The translations under genes were made by a program, and so were the position numbers. Shown here piece by piece: positions 50,891 to 59,556 of a DNA stretch of 64,000 nt. Under the pieces are notes generated by a model, which was not told the origin of the DNA, searched no databases, and saw only the letters and a program-made list of their open reading frames with translations. Where the stretch lies: assembly GCA_039029275.1 (NCBI GenBank), contig JBCCGL010000002.1, forward strand, positions 1-64,000, written 5' to 3'. Within the stretch, counting starts at the first letter, position 1, and every line of letters begins with the position of its first letter. The stretch comes from JBCCGL01 sp039029275. Its GTDB lineage: Bacteria > Pseudomonadota > Gammaproteobacteria > JBCCGL01.

Positions 50891-52864
50891 ATGGCCATGC
50901 CCCCAAAATTATTTAAATCACTATTCGTGCCCACCGTATTGATGGTTGCTATATCAGCGGTGTCGGCAGCTGATCAGATTCAGATTGATGAAGTCACGGT
51001 TTATGGTCAATCGATCGAGGAAACTATCCCAAAGGATCTCAGCAAATACGGCAGTCGTTTGGAAGTTATTACCGCGGAACAGCTCCAACGCACGGGTGTG
51101 CGCGATATTGCGCAGGCGCTGCAGATGTTGGCGCCAGGGTTGTTCATAGCACCGAAAAACGGCGCGTTTGACTATGTAAAAGTATCGCTACAAGGCTCAC
51201 GGCCACAGGATATTTTGTGGTTGGTTGACGGTGTGCGCATTAACAACCGACTCTACGCGAGTACCAGCCCTCTGGATACGTTGCCTGCTGTGTCGATTGA
51301 CCGGATCGAAATTCTAAAAGGTGGTCAAGGCATTTTCTACGGTACGCAATCAGTTGCCGGTGTGATTAATATTGTTACGCGCGATGTAAGCAGCGACGAC
51401 GCCTACCAGAATCAATTCGGTATCGGTATCGATGACAATGACGGCCGACACATTGACGGCTACCACCGTATAGAAAGTGGCAAACACAGTGCGATTGTAT
51501 TCGCGTCAAGCAACGAGTCTGAGGGGTTTCAACCTTACACTGATGAGGATTTTCAACCGAGTGCAACGGATCGTAAACGTGGCTACGATAATGTCACGCT
51601 CGGCATGAAGTACGCCTATCAATTTGATTCCGGTGCACGTGCTTCCTTCTTTTATCAGCGCAACGAAGCTGACCTTGATTTCGCTAGACCCACTGACAAT
51701 TTTTTTACTCAAAATAACCGTGAAGAAGATCTTGCGTACGTCAAACTTGACACACCGCTGAGTGAAACCAGTGAATTTATGCTGAAGGCCTACTACCACA
51801 ACTGGGACACCCGTTACACGCGTCTTTACAACGACACAGCGAATCCCGGTACACTCGTTGTGCGCAATGATGGGACGTATTGGGGGTACAAAGACTACGG
51901 TGTGAACGCGATGGCTCGATTCTTTGGCAGTGAAGCACTGGAGTACATTGCCGGTGTTGATCTGCAACGCTTCAATGGAAGCGACGATGTGTTGTTGATT
52001 GGTAATCAAACCGAGTCGGTCGAATCGGTTTTCACGCAAATTCGTACACAGGATAATTGGTTGGCAGATACCCAGCTGGCATTCGGTGTGCGTTACAACA
52101 AGCCCAGCGGCGAGGGCGATAGTACCGTTGGTCAGTTAACCGGTCGTCACCAGTTCAGTGAGAGTCTCTACATTCGTGGAAACGTGGGAACCAGCTTTCG
52201 TTTGCCCAGCGCATATGAATTGTATGCGGTCGACAGCTGCTGCACGCAAGGTAATCCCGATCTCGAGCCTGAAGAAGGTGAAAACATTCACTTTGCAATT
52301 GGGAATGAATCAGGCGCTCTCACCTGGGAAGTGGCCATGTTTACACGCAAGGTTAGCAATCTGATCGTTTCAACTGATGGGGTGTTTGCCAACAGCGATG
52401 ATGAGGTTGATTTTGAAGGTAGCGAAATATTTTTAGATTGGCAAGTTAATGAAAATCTCTCTGCCAGCCTCAATTATGTTCAGACGAAAGCGGAAGCTCA
52501 GGGCAGCGATCAACAGGTCGATGACATTCCAGAGTCGCATGCCAAACTGATCGTAAATTATGCGCCGCGTGGTTCGTTGTATGAGCTGCAGCTTGCGGCT
52601 GTGCGAGTGGGTGATATTTACGATCAGGTCAGCAACGTTGGGCGGGTTAATTATGGCAACTACACCGTTCTGGATGTTTCAGCTCAGTTGTGGCTCGATA
52701 CTGCCCAACAACATCAACTGGGCGTTCGCTTGGAGAACCTGACCGATGAAGAGTACGCCGCATCTGTGGGCAGTGCGAGCCGAGATTCAGATAGCAGTTC
52801 GTATGCCTACGAAAACCTCGGGACACCGCGTACCCTGCATGCTACCTATCGTTACAACTTTTAG
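50891..52864 (+). CDS. btuB: BtuB-like TonB-dependent cobalamin receptor
   Basis: A 657-residue outer-membrane receptor. A signal peptide ends near residue 26 (AVSA then ADQ). A TonB box-like DEVTVYG lies at about 33-39. The plug domain (about 45-165) has RTGVRDIAQALQMLAPGLF, LWLVDGVRINNRLY and IEILKGGQGIFYGTQSVAGVINIV (as IEILKGGQG and AGVINIV). A beta barrel follows, with FRLPSAYELYAV and NPDLEPEEGEN, ending in the outer-membrane-type terminus ATYRYNF. The riboswitch upstream identifies cobalamin as substrate. The TonB-ExbBD energy source is not in this window. Confidence 0.93.
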   Translation: MAMPPKLFKSLFVPTVLMVAISAVSAADQIQIDEVTVYGQSIEETIPKDLSKYGSRLEVITAEQLQRTGVRDIAQALQMLAPGLFIAPKNGAFDYVKVSLQGSRPQDILWLVDGVRINNRLYASTSPLDTLPAVSIDRIEILKGGQGIFYGTQSVAGVINIVTRDVSSDDAYQNQFGIGIDDNDGRHIDGYHRIESGKHSAIVFASSNESEGFQPYTDEDFQPSATDRKRGYDNVTLGMKYAYQFDSGARASFFYQRNEADLDFARPTDNFFTQNNREEDLAYVKLDTPLSETSEFMLKAYYHNWDTRYTRLYNDTANPGTLVVRNDGTYWGYKDYGVNAMARFFGSEALEYIAGVDLQRFNGSDDVLLIGNQTESVESVFTQIRTQDNWLADTQLAFGVRYNKPSGEGDSTVGQLTGRHQFSESLYIRGNVGTSFRLPSAYELYAVDSCCTQGNPDLEPEEGENIHFAIGNESGALTWEVAMFTRKVSNLIVSTDGVFANSDDEVDFEGSEIFLDWQVNENLSASLNYVQTKAEAQGSDQQVDDIPESHAKLIVNYAPRGSLYELQLAAVRVGDIYDQVSNVGRVNYGNYTVLDVSAQLWLDTAQQHQLGVRLENLTDEEYAASVGSASRDSDSSSYAYENLGTPRTLHATYRYNF

Positions 52865-52880
52865 GTAACGGCAAATCAAC

Positions 52881-52910
52881 CAACCCGCTCGAAGGGAAAC
52901 GAGCGGGTTG
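52881..52910 (+). terminator. Hairpin after btuB, probable terminator
   Basis: Perfect 11-base arms CAACCCGCTCG (52881-52891) and CGAGCGGGTTG (52900-52910) with an 8-base loop, starting 16 bases after the btuB stop. Only a poor T tract follows, so efficiency is uncertain. Confidence 0.7.
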
Positions 52911-53125
52911 CTTCGCTTATATGGATCATTTGCTCATGGTTGCGGAGCTTTTCAATAAACGCAGTTGTACGTTGCGACTCTTAATATGAATGAGATTGAC
53001 AGCAGTATTGGAAAATCCCTGCGTAAAAATGTCCCCTAAACGCATTAATTGCACATATCAACCGAAAAACCTGCTTGATTCCTCGATCCAATCAGCTATT
53101 CATAGTCGCAGCGCCACAAAATCTC
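52911..53125. other. Intergenic region between btuB and the rpsO promoter
   Basis: Part of the 332-base gap between btuB and rpsO. It is open in the rpsO frame from 52990, but the codons before 53197 do not resemble S15, and the promoter listed next lies inside them. I see no other gene or clear signal here. Confidence 0.6.
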
Positions 53126-53153
53126 TTGTTACTCAAATGCGCGATGGTAGAAT
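53126..53153 (+). promoter_or_regulatory. rpsO promoter (extended -10)
   Basis: TTGTTA (53126-53131) and TAGAAT (53148-53153) are spaced by 16 bases. TGG just before the -10 forms an extended -10 element. It sits 43 bases before the rpsO ATG and gives rpsO its own promoter now that it is not next to truB. Confidence 0.65.
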
Positions 53154-53196
53154 ACGCGCTCCAAAAATCAGCCTGCTCCAGGGGGAGCGACAAACC

Positions 53197-53469
53197 ATGT
53201 CATGTTTAAGCGCCGAACAAACGGCAGAGATTATCGACGAATATAAGACCGGCTCTACGGACACAGGGTCGCCCGAAGTTCAAGTTGCATTGCTGTCCGC
53301 ACGAATTACTCACTTGACCGAGCATTTCAAGAAACACACACACGATCATCATTCGCGTCGCGGTTTACTCCGAATGGTTAACCAGCGTCGCAAGCTGCTG
53401 GATTATTTGAAACGTAAAAATCAGGATCGTTATCAGGATCTGATCAAGCGTTTAGGCCTGCGCCGATAA
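53197..53469 (+). CDS. rpsO: 30S ribosomal protein S15
   Basis: A 90-residue S15, one longer than in E. coli, binding the central domain of 16S rRNA. The diagnostic DTGSPEVQVALLSARI, HHSRRGLLRMVNQRRKLLDYLKRK and LIKRLGLRR are present. The ATG at 53197 has GGGGGAG upstream; the longer frame from 52990 adds unrelated residues. pnp follows after 22 bases, the standard rpsO-pnp pair. Confidence 0.97.
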   Translation: MSCLSAEQTAEIIDEYKTGSTDTGSPEVQVALLSARITHLTEHFKKHTHDHHSRRGLLRMVNQRRKLLDYLKRKNQDRYQDLIKRLGLRR

Positions 53470-53491
53470 GCGCCCCCACATAGGAAATCCA

Positions 53492-55600
53492 GTGACTACA
53501 CACACAAAGAGTTTTCAATACGGTGACCACACGGTCACCTTAACGACCGGTGAGATTGCGCGTCAGTCCACCGCTTCGATCATGGCCAGCATTTCCGATA
53601 CTGTGGTGCTTGTCACCGCAGTTGGTCGCAAAGAAGCCGATCCCGGTCGCGACTTTTTTCCGCTGACCATCAACTATCAGGAAAAAACCTACGCCGCCGG
53701 TAAAATTCCCGGCGGTTTTTTTAAGCGCGAAGGCCGCCCGAGCGAAGCCGAGACACTAACTTCGCGGTTGATTGATCGCCCGCTGCGCCCGCTTTTTCCA
53801 AAAGGCTTCACCAACGAAGTTCAGGTCATCGCAACCGTCATGTCGCTCGACCCCGAAGTTGACCCGGACATCGTCGCACTGCTGGGCTCATCGGCTGCAC
53901 TCGCGTGCTCAGGTATGCCTTTTATGGGCCCGATCGGTGCCGCGCGCGTCGGCTACAAAGACGGTAACTACCTGTTAAACCCGAACCGCAGCGCGCTCGC
54001 AGAATCAGATCTTGATCTGGTTGTCGCGGGAACCGACAAAGCGGTTTTGATGGTTGAATCAGAAGCCAATATCCTGTCTGAAGATGTCATGCTCGGTGCG
54101 GTTGTTTACGGGCACGACCAAATGCAGGTTGCGATTTCTGCAATTAACGAACTCGCTGCCGAGGTCAACACGCCAAAATGGGAATGGTCGATTTCCGAAG
54201 CGGATCAGGCGCTGGCAGATGCTGTTGCTGAGAAAGTGAAATCTGGCCTCGAGCAGGCGTACACCACCGCCGATAAAGTGGCGCGTCAGGAACAGGTAGG
54301 CGAACTTCGTGCGCAAGCCTTAGAGGCGCTGGCTACCGAAGACGGTGACTGGAGCGTAGATGACGTTCGTGGGGCTTTCTCCAAGCTGGAAAAAACGCTT
54401 GTTCGCAATCGTGTGATCGAAGGCCAACCGCGAATCGACGGCCGCGACACAAAAACGGTACGCCCGATTGCGGTGCGCACCAACGTTCTGCCCCGAACCC
54501 ACGGTTCTGCCTTGTTCACACGCGGGGAAACCCAGGCGATTGTTGCGACCACGCTCGGCACCGGTCGCGACGGTCAGATTATCGATGCGCTGGAAGGCGA
54601 GCGTCGTGACAACTTTATGCTGCATTACAACTTTCCTCCGTACTGTGTCGGTGAGACGGGCTTTGTCGGTTCACCCAAGCGACGCGAAATTGGCCACGGT
54701 AAGTTGGCTAAACGCGGCGTTCAGGCCGTAATGCCGAACGAGGAAGATTTTCCCTACGTGATTCGCGTTGTGTCGGAGATCACCGAATCTAACGGTTCGA
54801 GTTCCATGGCGAGTGTCTGCGGCAGCAGCCTCTCGATGATGGACGCGGGTGTTCCTTTGAAAGCACCCGTCGCCGGTATCGCGATGGGCCTGGTCAAAGA
54901 GGGCGACAACTTTGCTGTGTTGTCCGACATCCTCGGGGACGAAGATCACCTCGGTGATATGGACTTTAAAGTCGCCGGCACTGGCGATGGTATCACCGCG
55001 CTGCAGATGGACATCAAAATCGACGGGATCACCAAAGAAATTATGGAAACTGCGCTGGCACAGGCCAAAGAAGGCCGCATTCATATTCTCGGTGAGATGG
55101 CCAAAGTCCTCGATGCTCCGCGCAGCGAACTGTCTGAACACGCGCCGCGATTTATCACAGTCAAAATTGATCCGGAAAAAATTGCAGCGGTCATCGGTAA
55201 AGGCGGCGCCGTAATACGCGCCATGACCGAAGAAACCGGCGCAACCATCGACATCGAAGACAACGGTCTGATCAAAATCGCCTCAACTGATCGCTCGGCG
55301 GGTGAAGAGGCCAAACGTCGTATCGAGCTGATCACGGCGGATGTTGAAGTCGGTGCGGTGTACGAAGGCAAGGTCCAGAAAATTATGGATTTCGGCGCTT
55401 TCGTTAATATCCTGCCCGGCAAAGATGGACTTGTGCACATTTCGCAGATATCCGAAAAGCGGGTGCAAAATGTGTCTGACGAGCTATCCGAAGGACAGGT
55501 TGTCCGCGTCAAGGTTCTGGAAGTTGACAAGCAGGGCCGTATTCGTCTCAGTATGAAAGCATTGCTGGAAGCGGGAAGCGAAGAAGTTGCTGCTCAGTAA
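53492..55600 (+). CDS. pnp: Polynucleotide phosphorylase
   Basis: A 702-residue 3'-5' phosphorolytic exoribonuclease of the degradosome. It has two RNase PH domains (GKIPGGFFKREGRPSEAETLTSRLIDRPLRPLFP in the first, as FFKREGRPSE and RLIDRPLRPLFP; NFPPYCVGETG and EITESNGSSSMASVCG in the second). A KH domain contains AAVIGKGGAVIRAMTEETG near residue 565, and a C-terminal S1 domain has KIMDFGAFVNILPGKDGLVHISQIS near 630. Start is GTG. It ends 22 bases before an intrinsic terminator. Confidence 0.97.
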   Translation: MTTHTKSFQYGDHTVTLTTGEIARQSTASIMASISDTVVLVTAVGRKEADPGRDFFPLTINYQEKTYAAGKIPGGFFKREGRPSEAETLTSRLIDRPLRPLFPKGFTNEVQVIATVMSLDPEVDPDIVALLGSSAALACSGMPFMGPIGAARVGYKDGNYLLNPNRSALAESDLDLVVAGTDKAVLMVESEANILSEDVMLGAVVYGHDQMQVAISAINELAAEVNTPKWEWSISEADQALADAVAEKVKSGLEQAYTTADKVARQEQVGELRAQALEALATEDGDWSVDDVRGAFSKLEKTLVRNRVIEGQPRIDGRDTKTVRPIAVRTNVLPRTHGSALFTRGETQAIVATTLGTGRDGQIIDALEGERRDNFMLHYNFPPYCVGETGFVGSPKRREIGHGKLAKRGVQAVMPNEEDFPYVIRVVSEITESNGSSSMASVCGSSLSMMDAGVPLKAPVAGIAMGLVKEGDNFAVLSDILGDEDHLGDMDFKVAGTGDGITALQMDIKIDGITKEIMETALAQAKEGRIHILGEMAKVLDAPRSELSEHAPRFITVKIDPEKIAAVIGKGGAVIRAMTEETGATIDIEDNGLIKIASTDRSAGEEAKRRIELITADVEVGAVYEGKVQKIMDFGAFVNILPGKDGLVHISQISEKRVQNVSDELSEGQVVRVKVLEVDKQGRIRLSMKALLEAGSEEVAAQ

Positions 55601-55622
55601 GGGCAATTCTTAATAGAAACGA

Positions 55623-55648
55623 GGGGAGCGGTTGCTCCCCTTTTTTTT
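55623..55648 (+). terminator. Rho-independent terminator after pnp
   Basis: GGGGAGC (55623-55629), a GGTT loop and GCTCCCC (55634-55640) followed by eight T. It separates pnp from tadA, whose start lies only 17 bases beyond the T run. Confidence 0.93.
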
Positions 55649-55664
55649 GGTGGTCGGCGAATCA

Positions 55665-56111
55665 GTGTCGCACGAATCCTACATGCGCGAGGCGCTCAAT
55701 CTGGCCAGGCAGGCAGAATCGCTCGGCGAAGTGCCGGTAGGTGCCGTTATCGTATTGGATGATGAAATAATCGGACGTGGCTGGAATCATCCTATCGCCG
55801 CTAACGATCCATCGGCGCATGCAGAAATTGTTGCTCTGCGAGACGCTGCCAAAACCGTGGGCAATTATCGCCTTCCCCAAACGACCTTGTACGTCACCAT
55901 CGAACCCTGTGTGATGTGTGTAGGCGCGATTGTTCACTCGCGCGTCGAGCACCTAGTTTACGGTGCGCCCGAGCCGAGATCGGGCGCGGTTAAAAGCGCT
56001 TTTTCGTTGCTTGAGCACGGTTTACACAATCACTCCGTTACTGTCACACCAGGCATATTGCATGAGGAGTGCGCGCAGCTAATGCGCGAGTTCTTTGCCG
56101 CGCGTCGCTGA
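55665..56111 (+). CDS. tadA: TadA, tRNA-specific adenosine deaminase
   Basis: A 148-residue zinc deaminase converting A34 to inosine in tRNA-Arg(ACG). The zinc and proton-shuttle motif HAE is at residues 52-54 and PCVMC at 81-85. NYRLPQTTLYVTIEPC and the C-terminal ILHEECAQLMREFFAARR fit the family. The GTG at 55665 is chosen because it aligns with other TadA starts. A TTG at 55632 lies inside the pnp terminator, and an ATG at 55683 would trim six residues. Confidence 0.92.
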   Translation: MSHESYMREALNLARQAESLGEVPVGAVIVLDDEIIGRGWNHPIAANDPSAHAEIVALRDAAKTVGNYRLPQTTLYVTIEPCVMCVGAIVHSRVEHLVYGAPEPRSGAVKSAFSLLEHGLHNHSVTVTPGILHEECAQLMREFFAARR

Positions 56112-56226
56112 ATTGTTTCATTTACGAACCAGAATTTTTGCTAAAGCTTTTCACCTTGCTGACCGATAAAAACTCCGGGAGGAGTGCTGCGGTACTCGAA
56201 CTACATCCAACACAGCGAGAACAGCA

Positions 56227-56529
56227 ATGGGCGTGAGATCTGAAGTCGACCAGGGTACAGGCAATGTCGTGGTTTACATTAATGGGCGTTTTGATTTCCA
56301 GATTCACGATGAATTTCGCAGGGCTTACGCCGAGGCCGAGAACAGTGGATCGAGCTTTACGGTCGATCTGAACGGGGCGGAATACATGGATAGCTCGGCA
56401 CTTGGGATGCTGCTGATGTTAAAAGAGCATGCGGGAGCGTCCGGCAAAGTGGAAATCGTCAACAGCAAGGCGGAAGTGTTAAACGTCCTGAAAATCGCCA
56501 ACTTCGATAAGCTGTTTGATATTCATTAG
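56227..56529 (+). CDS. Stand-alone STAS-domain protein (anti-sigma factor antagonist-like)
   Basis: A 100-residue protein consisting only of a STAS domain. The conserved phosphorylation region is MDSSALGMLLML (residues about 54-65), preceded by a predicted beta strand FTVDLNGAEY. SpoIIAA-type proteins with this motif are switched by phosphorylation of a Ser and bind anti-sigma factor kinases. No RsbW-like kinase, PP2C phosphatase or sigma factor gene lies nearby, so its partner is unknown. It is preceded by a 115-base gap after tadA and is convergent with the hydrolase gene. Confidence 0.87.
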   Translation: MGVRSEVDQGTGNVVVYINGRFDFQIHDEFRRAYAEAENSGSSFTVDLNGAEYMDSSALGMLLMLKEHAGASGKVEIVNSKAEVLNVLKIANFDKLFDIH

Positions 56530-56542
56530 TTCGAATTGTTCG

Positions 56543-57298
56543 TCACGATCTGATCGTGGCCAGCATTTCATCCACTGCCCGACACAAACGTGCCAGATAC
56601 TCATGCGATGACAGCCTGTGGTCGCCATCCTTCAGTAATATCAGATTGGGTTTTACGCGCCGCACAGTCGCACTGAAACGCACCGATGTGCGCCAATCGA
56701 TATCGGCATCGCCGGTTCCGTGGATAAGTGTGATAGGGAAATTTGCGTCAAAGTGCGCGCTCAAGAGGCAGTGATTTTCGCCTTCTTCAATAAGCTTTTT
56801 AGTAATCGTATAAGGGGCTTCGTTATCGTAGCAGCTCGGGATTGCTGTTTTTCCCTCGGCATCAAGCGCGCGAAAATCTGCCTCGCCGAGAAAGCGATTG
56901 AGCAGAGCGCGGGTGAAATCAAAGGCGGATGCGATTCCGATAAACCCGGCGATCGAACGCCTGCGTTGCAGACAGAGATGCGCGCCGATCCATGCCCCCA
57001 TACTGGAGCCAACAATAAGACTGCGTTCGCCTCCGATGTGATCGAAAATCGCGAGAGCATCGTCCAGCCAATCGCCAACGCAGCCGTCTTCAAATGCACC
57101 TGACGACAAACCGTGTCCGCTGTAATCAAATCGAGTGAACGCGATGTTGTTTTGGCAACAGTACGCTTCCAGTGCCAGCGCTTTTAACCCCTGCATGCTT
57201 GAGTTGAAGCCGCCGAGAAAAAATATGCCGGGCGATTCCCCGCTGTGATGCACATACGCAAGTTGGCGGTTTTGATTGCTTTTCAGGGTCGAGTGCAT
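56543..57298 (-). CDS. Alpha/beta hydrolase (serine esterase/thioesterase-like)
   Basis: A 251-residue alpha/beta-hydrolase. The nucleophile elbow GSSMGAW places Ser99. The acidic residue is likely in HGTGDADIDW and the His in KDGDHRLSS near the C-terminus. The FLGGFNSSMQGLKALALEAYC opening and FTRFDYSGHGLSSG resemble ABHD10-type acyl esterases/thioesterases. The substrate is not determined. No signal peptide is seen, so it is cytoplasmic. The AEC transporter gene lies just upstream on the same strand (6 bases), suggesting co-transcription. Confidence 0.82.
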   Translation of the reverse strand: MHSTLKSNQNRQLAYVHHSGESPGIFFLGGFNSSMQGLKALALEAYCCQNNIAFTRFDYSGHGLSSGAFEDGCVGDWLDDALAIFDHIGGERSLIVGSSMGAWIGAHLCLQRRRSIAGFIGIASAFDFTRALLNRFLGEADFRALDAEGKTAIPSCYDNEAPYTITKKLIEEGENHCLLSAHFDANFPITLIHGTGDADIDWRTSVRFSATVRRVKPNLILLKDGDHRLSSHEYLARLCRAVDEMLATIRS

Positions 57299-57304
57299 TG
57301 GCTG

Positions 57305-58192
57305 TTAACTATAACGCGGGAGTACGTAGGCCAAGGTCAGTGGCAAAGAGATCAGTGTAAACAAATGACTGAATATCACTATCGACGCCACTTTCTTCGG
57401 CTCCTGCTGATAGCGTTCCGCGAAGAGAAAATTTAACACTGCCGGTGGAAGCGAACCGAACAGAATTAAAGCACCGATTTGCATGTCAGACAATTCGATC
57501 CACGGTAAAACCATCAGTGCGAGTGCGATGCCGCATACCGGGGATGCAACCGCACTCACCAGTCCGATTTTCCATTCCCCGAGGTTTGCGTCCGCCAGTC
57601 GCGTGCCAAGCGAAAACAGCATGAGTGGAATCGACACTTGCCCCAGCATTTCAATCGGTCGCATGACAGTTGGGTTAACCGTCATGTCGATGGCATTTAT
57701 TATGAGCGCAAGCACCGTCGCGATAATGAGCGGTGAAAACAAATGTTTGACCAATGAGGCGTGCTTGTTGAGCATGTAACTGCCGAGCGTAAAGTGCAGC
57801 GTGTTCTCGACAAGCAGCAAGATAGTTGCGGTTGGCAGGGCGGCGGGACCAAATGTCAATGTGAGTAAGGGTAATCCCATATTGCCCGAATTACTGAACA
57901 TCATTGGTGGAACAAATGTTTTTATATCAAACTCAAACACGCGAGCGATTCCCCATGCGATCAAGCCAGAGCCGAGTACCACGACCGTTGCTCCCAAAAT
58001 CAACGGCTGGAAGCTGGCAAGATCGGCGTCACTTTCTACCAAAGCCGTGAACGCAAGGGCCGGCACAAAGATGTTCATATTGGTCGCGTTGGCAACTGCC
58101 ATGTCCGGTCGGTATTTGAAGGCATAAACTGCACCGACGGCGGCGATAAAAAATAGAGGAAAAACGATCTGAACGATCTGAACTGCGAGCAT
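57305..58192 (-). CDS. AEC family (auxin efflux carrier-like) transporter
   Basis: A 295-residue protein of about ten hydrophobic helices with the family layout. It opens with an N-terminal IVFPLFFIAAVGAVYAFKYR, then NMNIFVPALAFTALV, the FSNSGNMGLPLLTLTFG motif characteristic of AEC carriers near residue 105, and LMVLPWIELSDMQIGALILFGSLPPAVLNFLFAERY (as LFGSLPPAVLNFLFAERY) near 245. Bacterial members export or import small organic acids such as malate; the substrate here is unknown. Confidence 0.87.
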   Translation of the reverse strand: MLAVQIVQIVFPLFFIAAVGAVYAFKYRPDMAVANATNMNIFVPALAFTALVESDADLASFQPLILGATVVVLGSGLIAWGIARVFEFDIKTFVPPMMFSNSGNMGLPLLTLTFGPAALPTATILLLVENTLHFTLGSYMLNKHASLVKHLFSPLIIATVLALIINAIDMTVNPTVMRPIEMLGQVSIPLMLFSLGTRLADANLGEWKIGLVSAVASPVCGIALALMVLPWIELSDMQIGALILFGSLPPAVLNFLFAERYQQEPKKVASIVIFSHLFTLISLPLTLAYVLPRYS

Positions 58193-58214
58193 GGTGAAGC
58201 CTGACGATGGGTTT

Positions 58215-58862
58215 TTACTGTAAGAGTGCTTCGAACGCCGGCCAGATCCGATTAAGCATCAAGGGTTGAGCTTTAGCGTTTGGGTGAATGCCATCGTCCT
58301 GCATGAGTGAAAGATCTGTTGCCACGTCTTCGAGAAAGAATGGCACCAACGAAACGCTGTGTTCAGTCGCAATCTGAACGAATGAGTCTTCGAATTTTCG
58401 CGTGTATTGAGCGCCGTAATTTGGTGGAATTTTCATACCCAGCAATAACACTTTTGCGCCGCTCGCCTGACTTGATTGGACTATGTGCGATAGTTGATCG
58501 CGCATCGATTTAAGCGACAAACCGCGCAGGCCGTCGTTTCCGCCGAGCTCGACGATGACGAATTCGGGTGCGTGTTCAGCGAGGATAGATTGAATCCTGG
58601 TGGCTCCCCCGCTGCTTGTCTCGCCGGTAATACTCGCGTTAATGATGTTGAAGTTGTAATCATTTTTATCGAGCCGCTCTTGTAAAAGTGCCACCCAACC
58701 CGCACGTTCGGGAATACCATACGCAGCGCTAAGGCTGTCACCAATGACGACAACCGTGCGAGCTTGTGCTGCCGATACGCTTGTGGCAAACACTGCCCCA
58801 ATGAACCACACAAGGAACAGCAACGTACGTTGACTAACGTATAGATTTAACCAGCGAAACAT
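58215..58862 (-). CDS. tesA: TesA-like GDSL/SGNH hydrolase (arylesterase, lysophospholipase, thioesterase I)
   Basis: A 215-residue exported SGNH hydrolase. The ATG at 58862 gives an N-terminal hydrophobic signal (LLFLVWFIGAVFATSVSA). Block I GDSLSAAYGI places the nucleophile at Ser43. GETSSGGATR, block III ELGGNDGLRG and block V DDGIHPN with Asp and His follow. E. coli TesA is a periplasmic multifunctional lipase/thioesterase. It is divergent from ybbA with four bases between the start codons, the same tesA/ybbA arrangement as in E. coli. A longer frame to 59018 is antisense to ybbA and rejected. Confidence 0.92.
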   Translation of the reverse strand: MFRWLNLYVSQRTLLFLVWFIGAVFATSVSAAQARTVVVIGDSLSAAYGIPERAGWVALLQERLDKNDYNFNIINASITGETSSGGATRIQSILAEHAPEFVIVELGGNDGLRGLSLKSMRDQLSHIVQSSQASGAKVLLLGMKIPPNYGAQYTRKFEDSFVQIATEHSVSLVPFFLEDVATDLSLMQDDGIHPNAKAQPLMLNRIWPAFEALLQ

Positions 58863-58866
58863 ACTA

Positions 58867-59556
58867 ATGCCCGACTCCGACGATATCATTTTGAAAGCCG
58901 CAGACGTAACCCGTCGCGTGAACTCCCCAAACGGCGATCTTACCATTCTGGACAGCGTTGGGCTGACCATCAGGAAAGGTGAAGCAGTTGCAATAGTCGG
59001 TCCCTCTGGGTCCGGCAAGTCGACGTTGCTGGGGATTCTTGCTGGTCTGGATAACGTTACCGAAGGCGAGGTCTGGCTCGACGGGCTGAGTCTTTCGTCC
59101 GCGAGTGAGGACGATCGCTCACGACTGCGTGCGGGCAGGGTTGGTTTCGTATTCCAGTCGTTTCACTTGCTACCCGGTTTGACCGCGCTCGAAAATGTGG
59201 CGTTACCGTTGGAGTTGGCGAACGAGGCGAATCCGCGAGCGCGGGCTAATTCCATGTTGGCCGAAGTTGGTCTGGCCGAGCGGGTAGATCATTACCCAAA
59301 CCAGCTTTCTGGTGGCGAACAGCAGCGCGTGGCGCTTGCGCGAGCGTTCGCGATCGAACCGTCCGTGCTGTTCGCGGACGAGCCGACCGGCAATCTCGAT
59401 AAAAGTACCGGAGACCAGGTCGCGGACGCCATGTTTGAACTCCGCCGCCAGCGCAATACGACTCTGGTGTTAGTCACCCACGACCCGAATCTGGCAAATC
59501 GCTGCGACACGGTAATGCGTATGGAAGCTGGCAAAATGGCCGCCGAAGCCGCATGA
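58867..59556 (+). CDS. ybbA: YbbA-like ABC ATPase
   Basis: A 229-residue ATPase of the MacB/LolD type. Walker A GPSGSGKSTLLG is near residue 45, VFQSFHLLPGLTALENVALPLE includes the Q-loop, the signature is LSGGEQQRVALARA, Walker B LFADEPTGNLD, and the H-loop VLVTHD. It overlaps the ybbP start by four bases (ATGA) and should form a complex with that permease. The physiological substrate of YbbA-YbbP is not firmly established. Confidence 0.93.
   Translation: MPDSDDIILKAADVTRRVNSPNGDLTILDSVGLTIRKGEAVAIVGPSGSGKSTLLGILAGLDNVTEGEVWLDGLSLSSASEDDRSRLRAGRVGFVFQSFHLLPGLTALENVALPLELANEANPRARANSMLAEVGLAERVDHYPNQLSGGEQQRVALARAFAIEPSVLFADEPTGNLDKSTGDQVADAMFELRRQRNTTLVLVTHDPNLANRCDTVMRMEAGKMAAEAA

Noticed and set aside
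58863..59018. Upstream extension of tesA
   Set aside because: It is antisense to ybbA, and the signal peptide begins just after the ATG at 58862.
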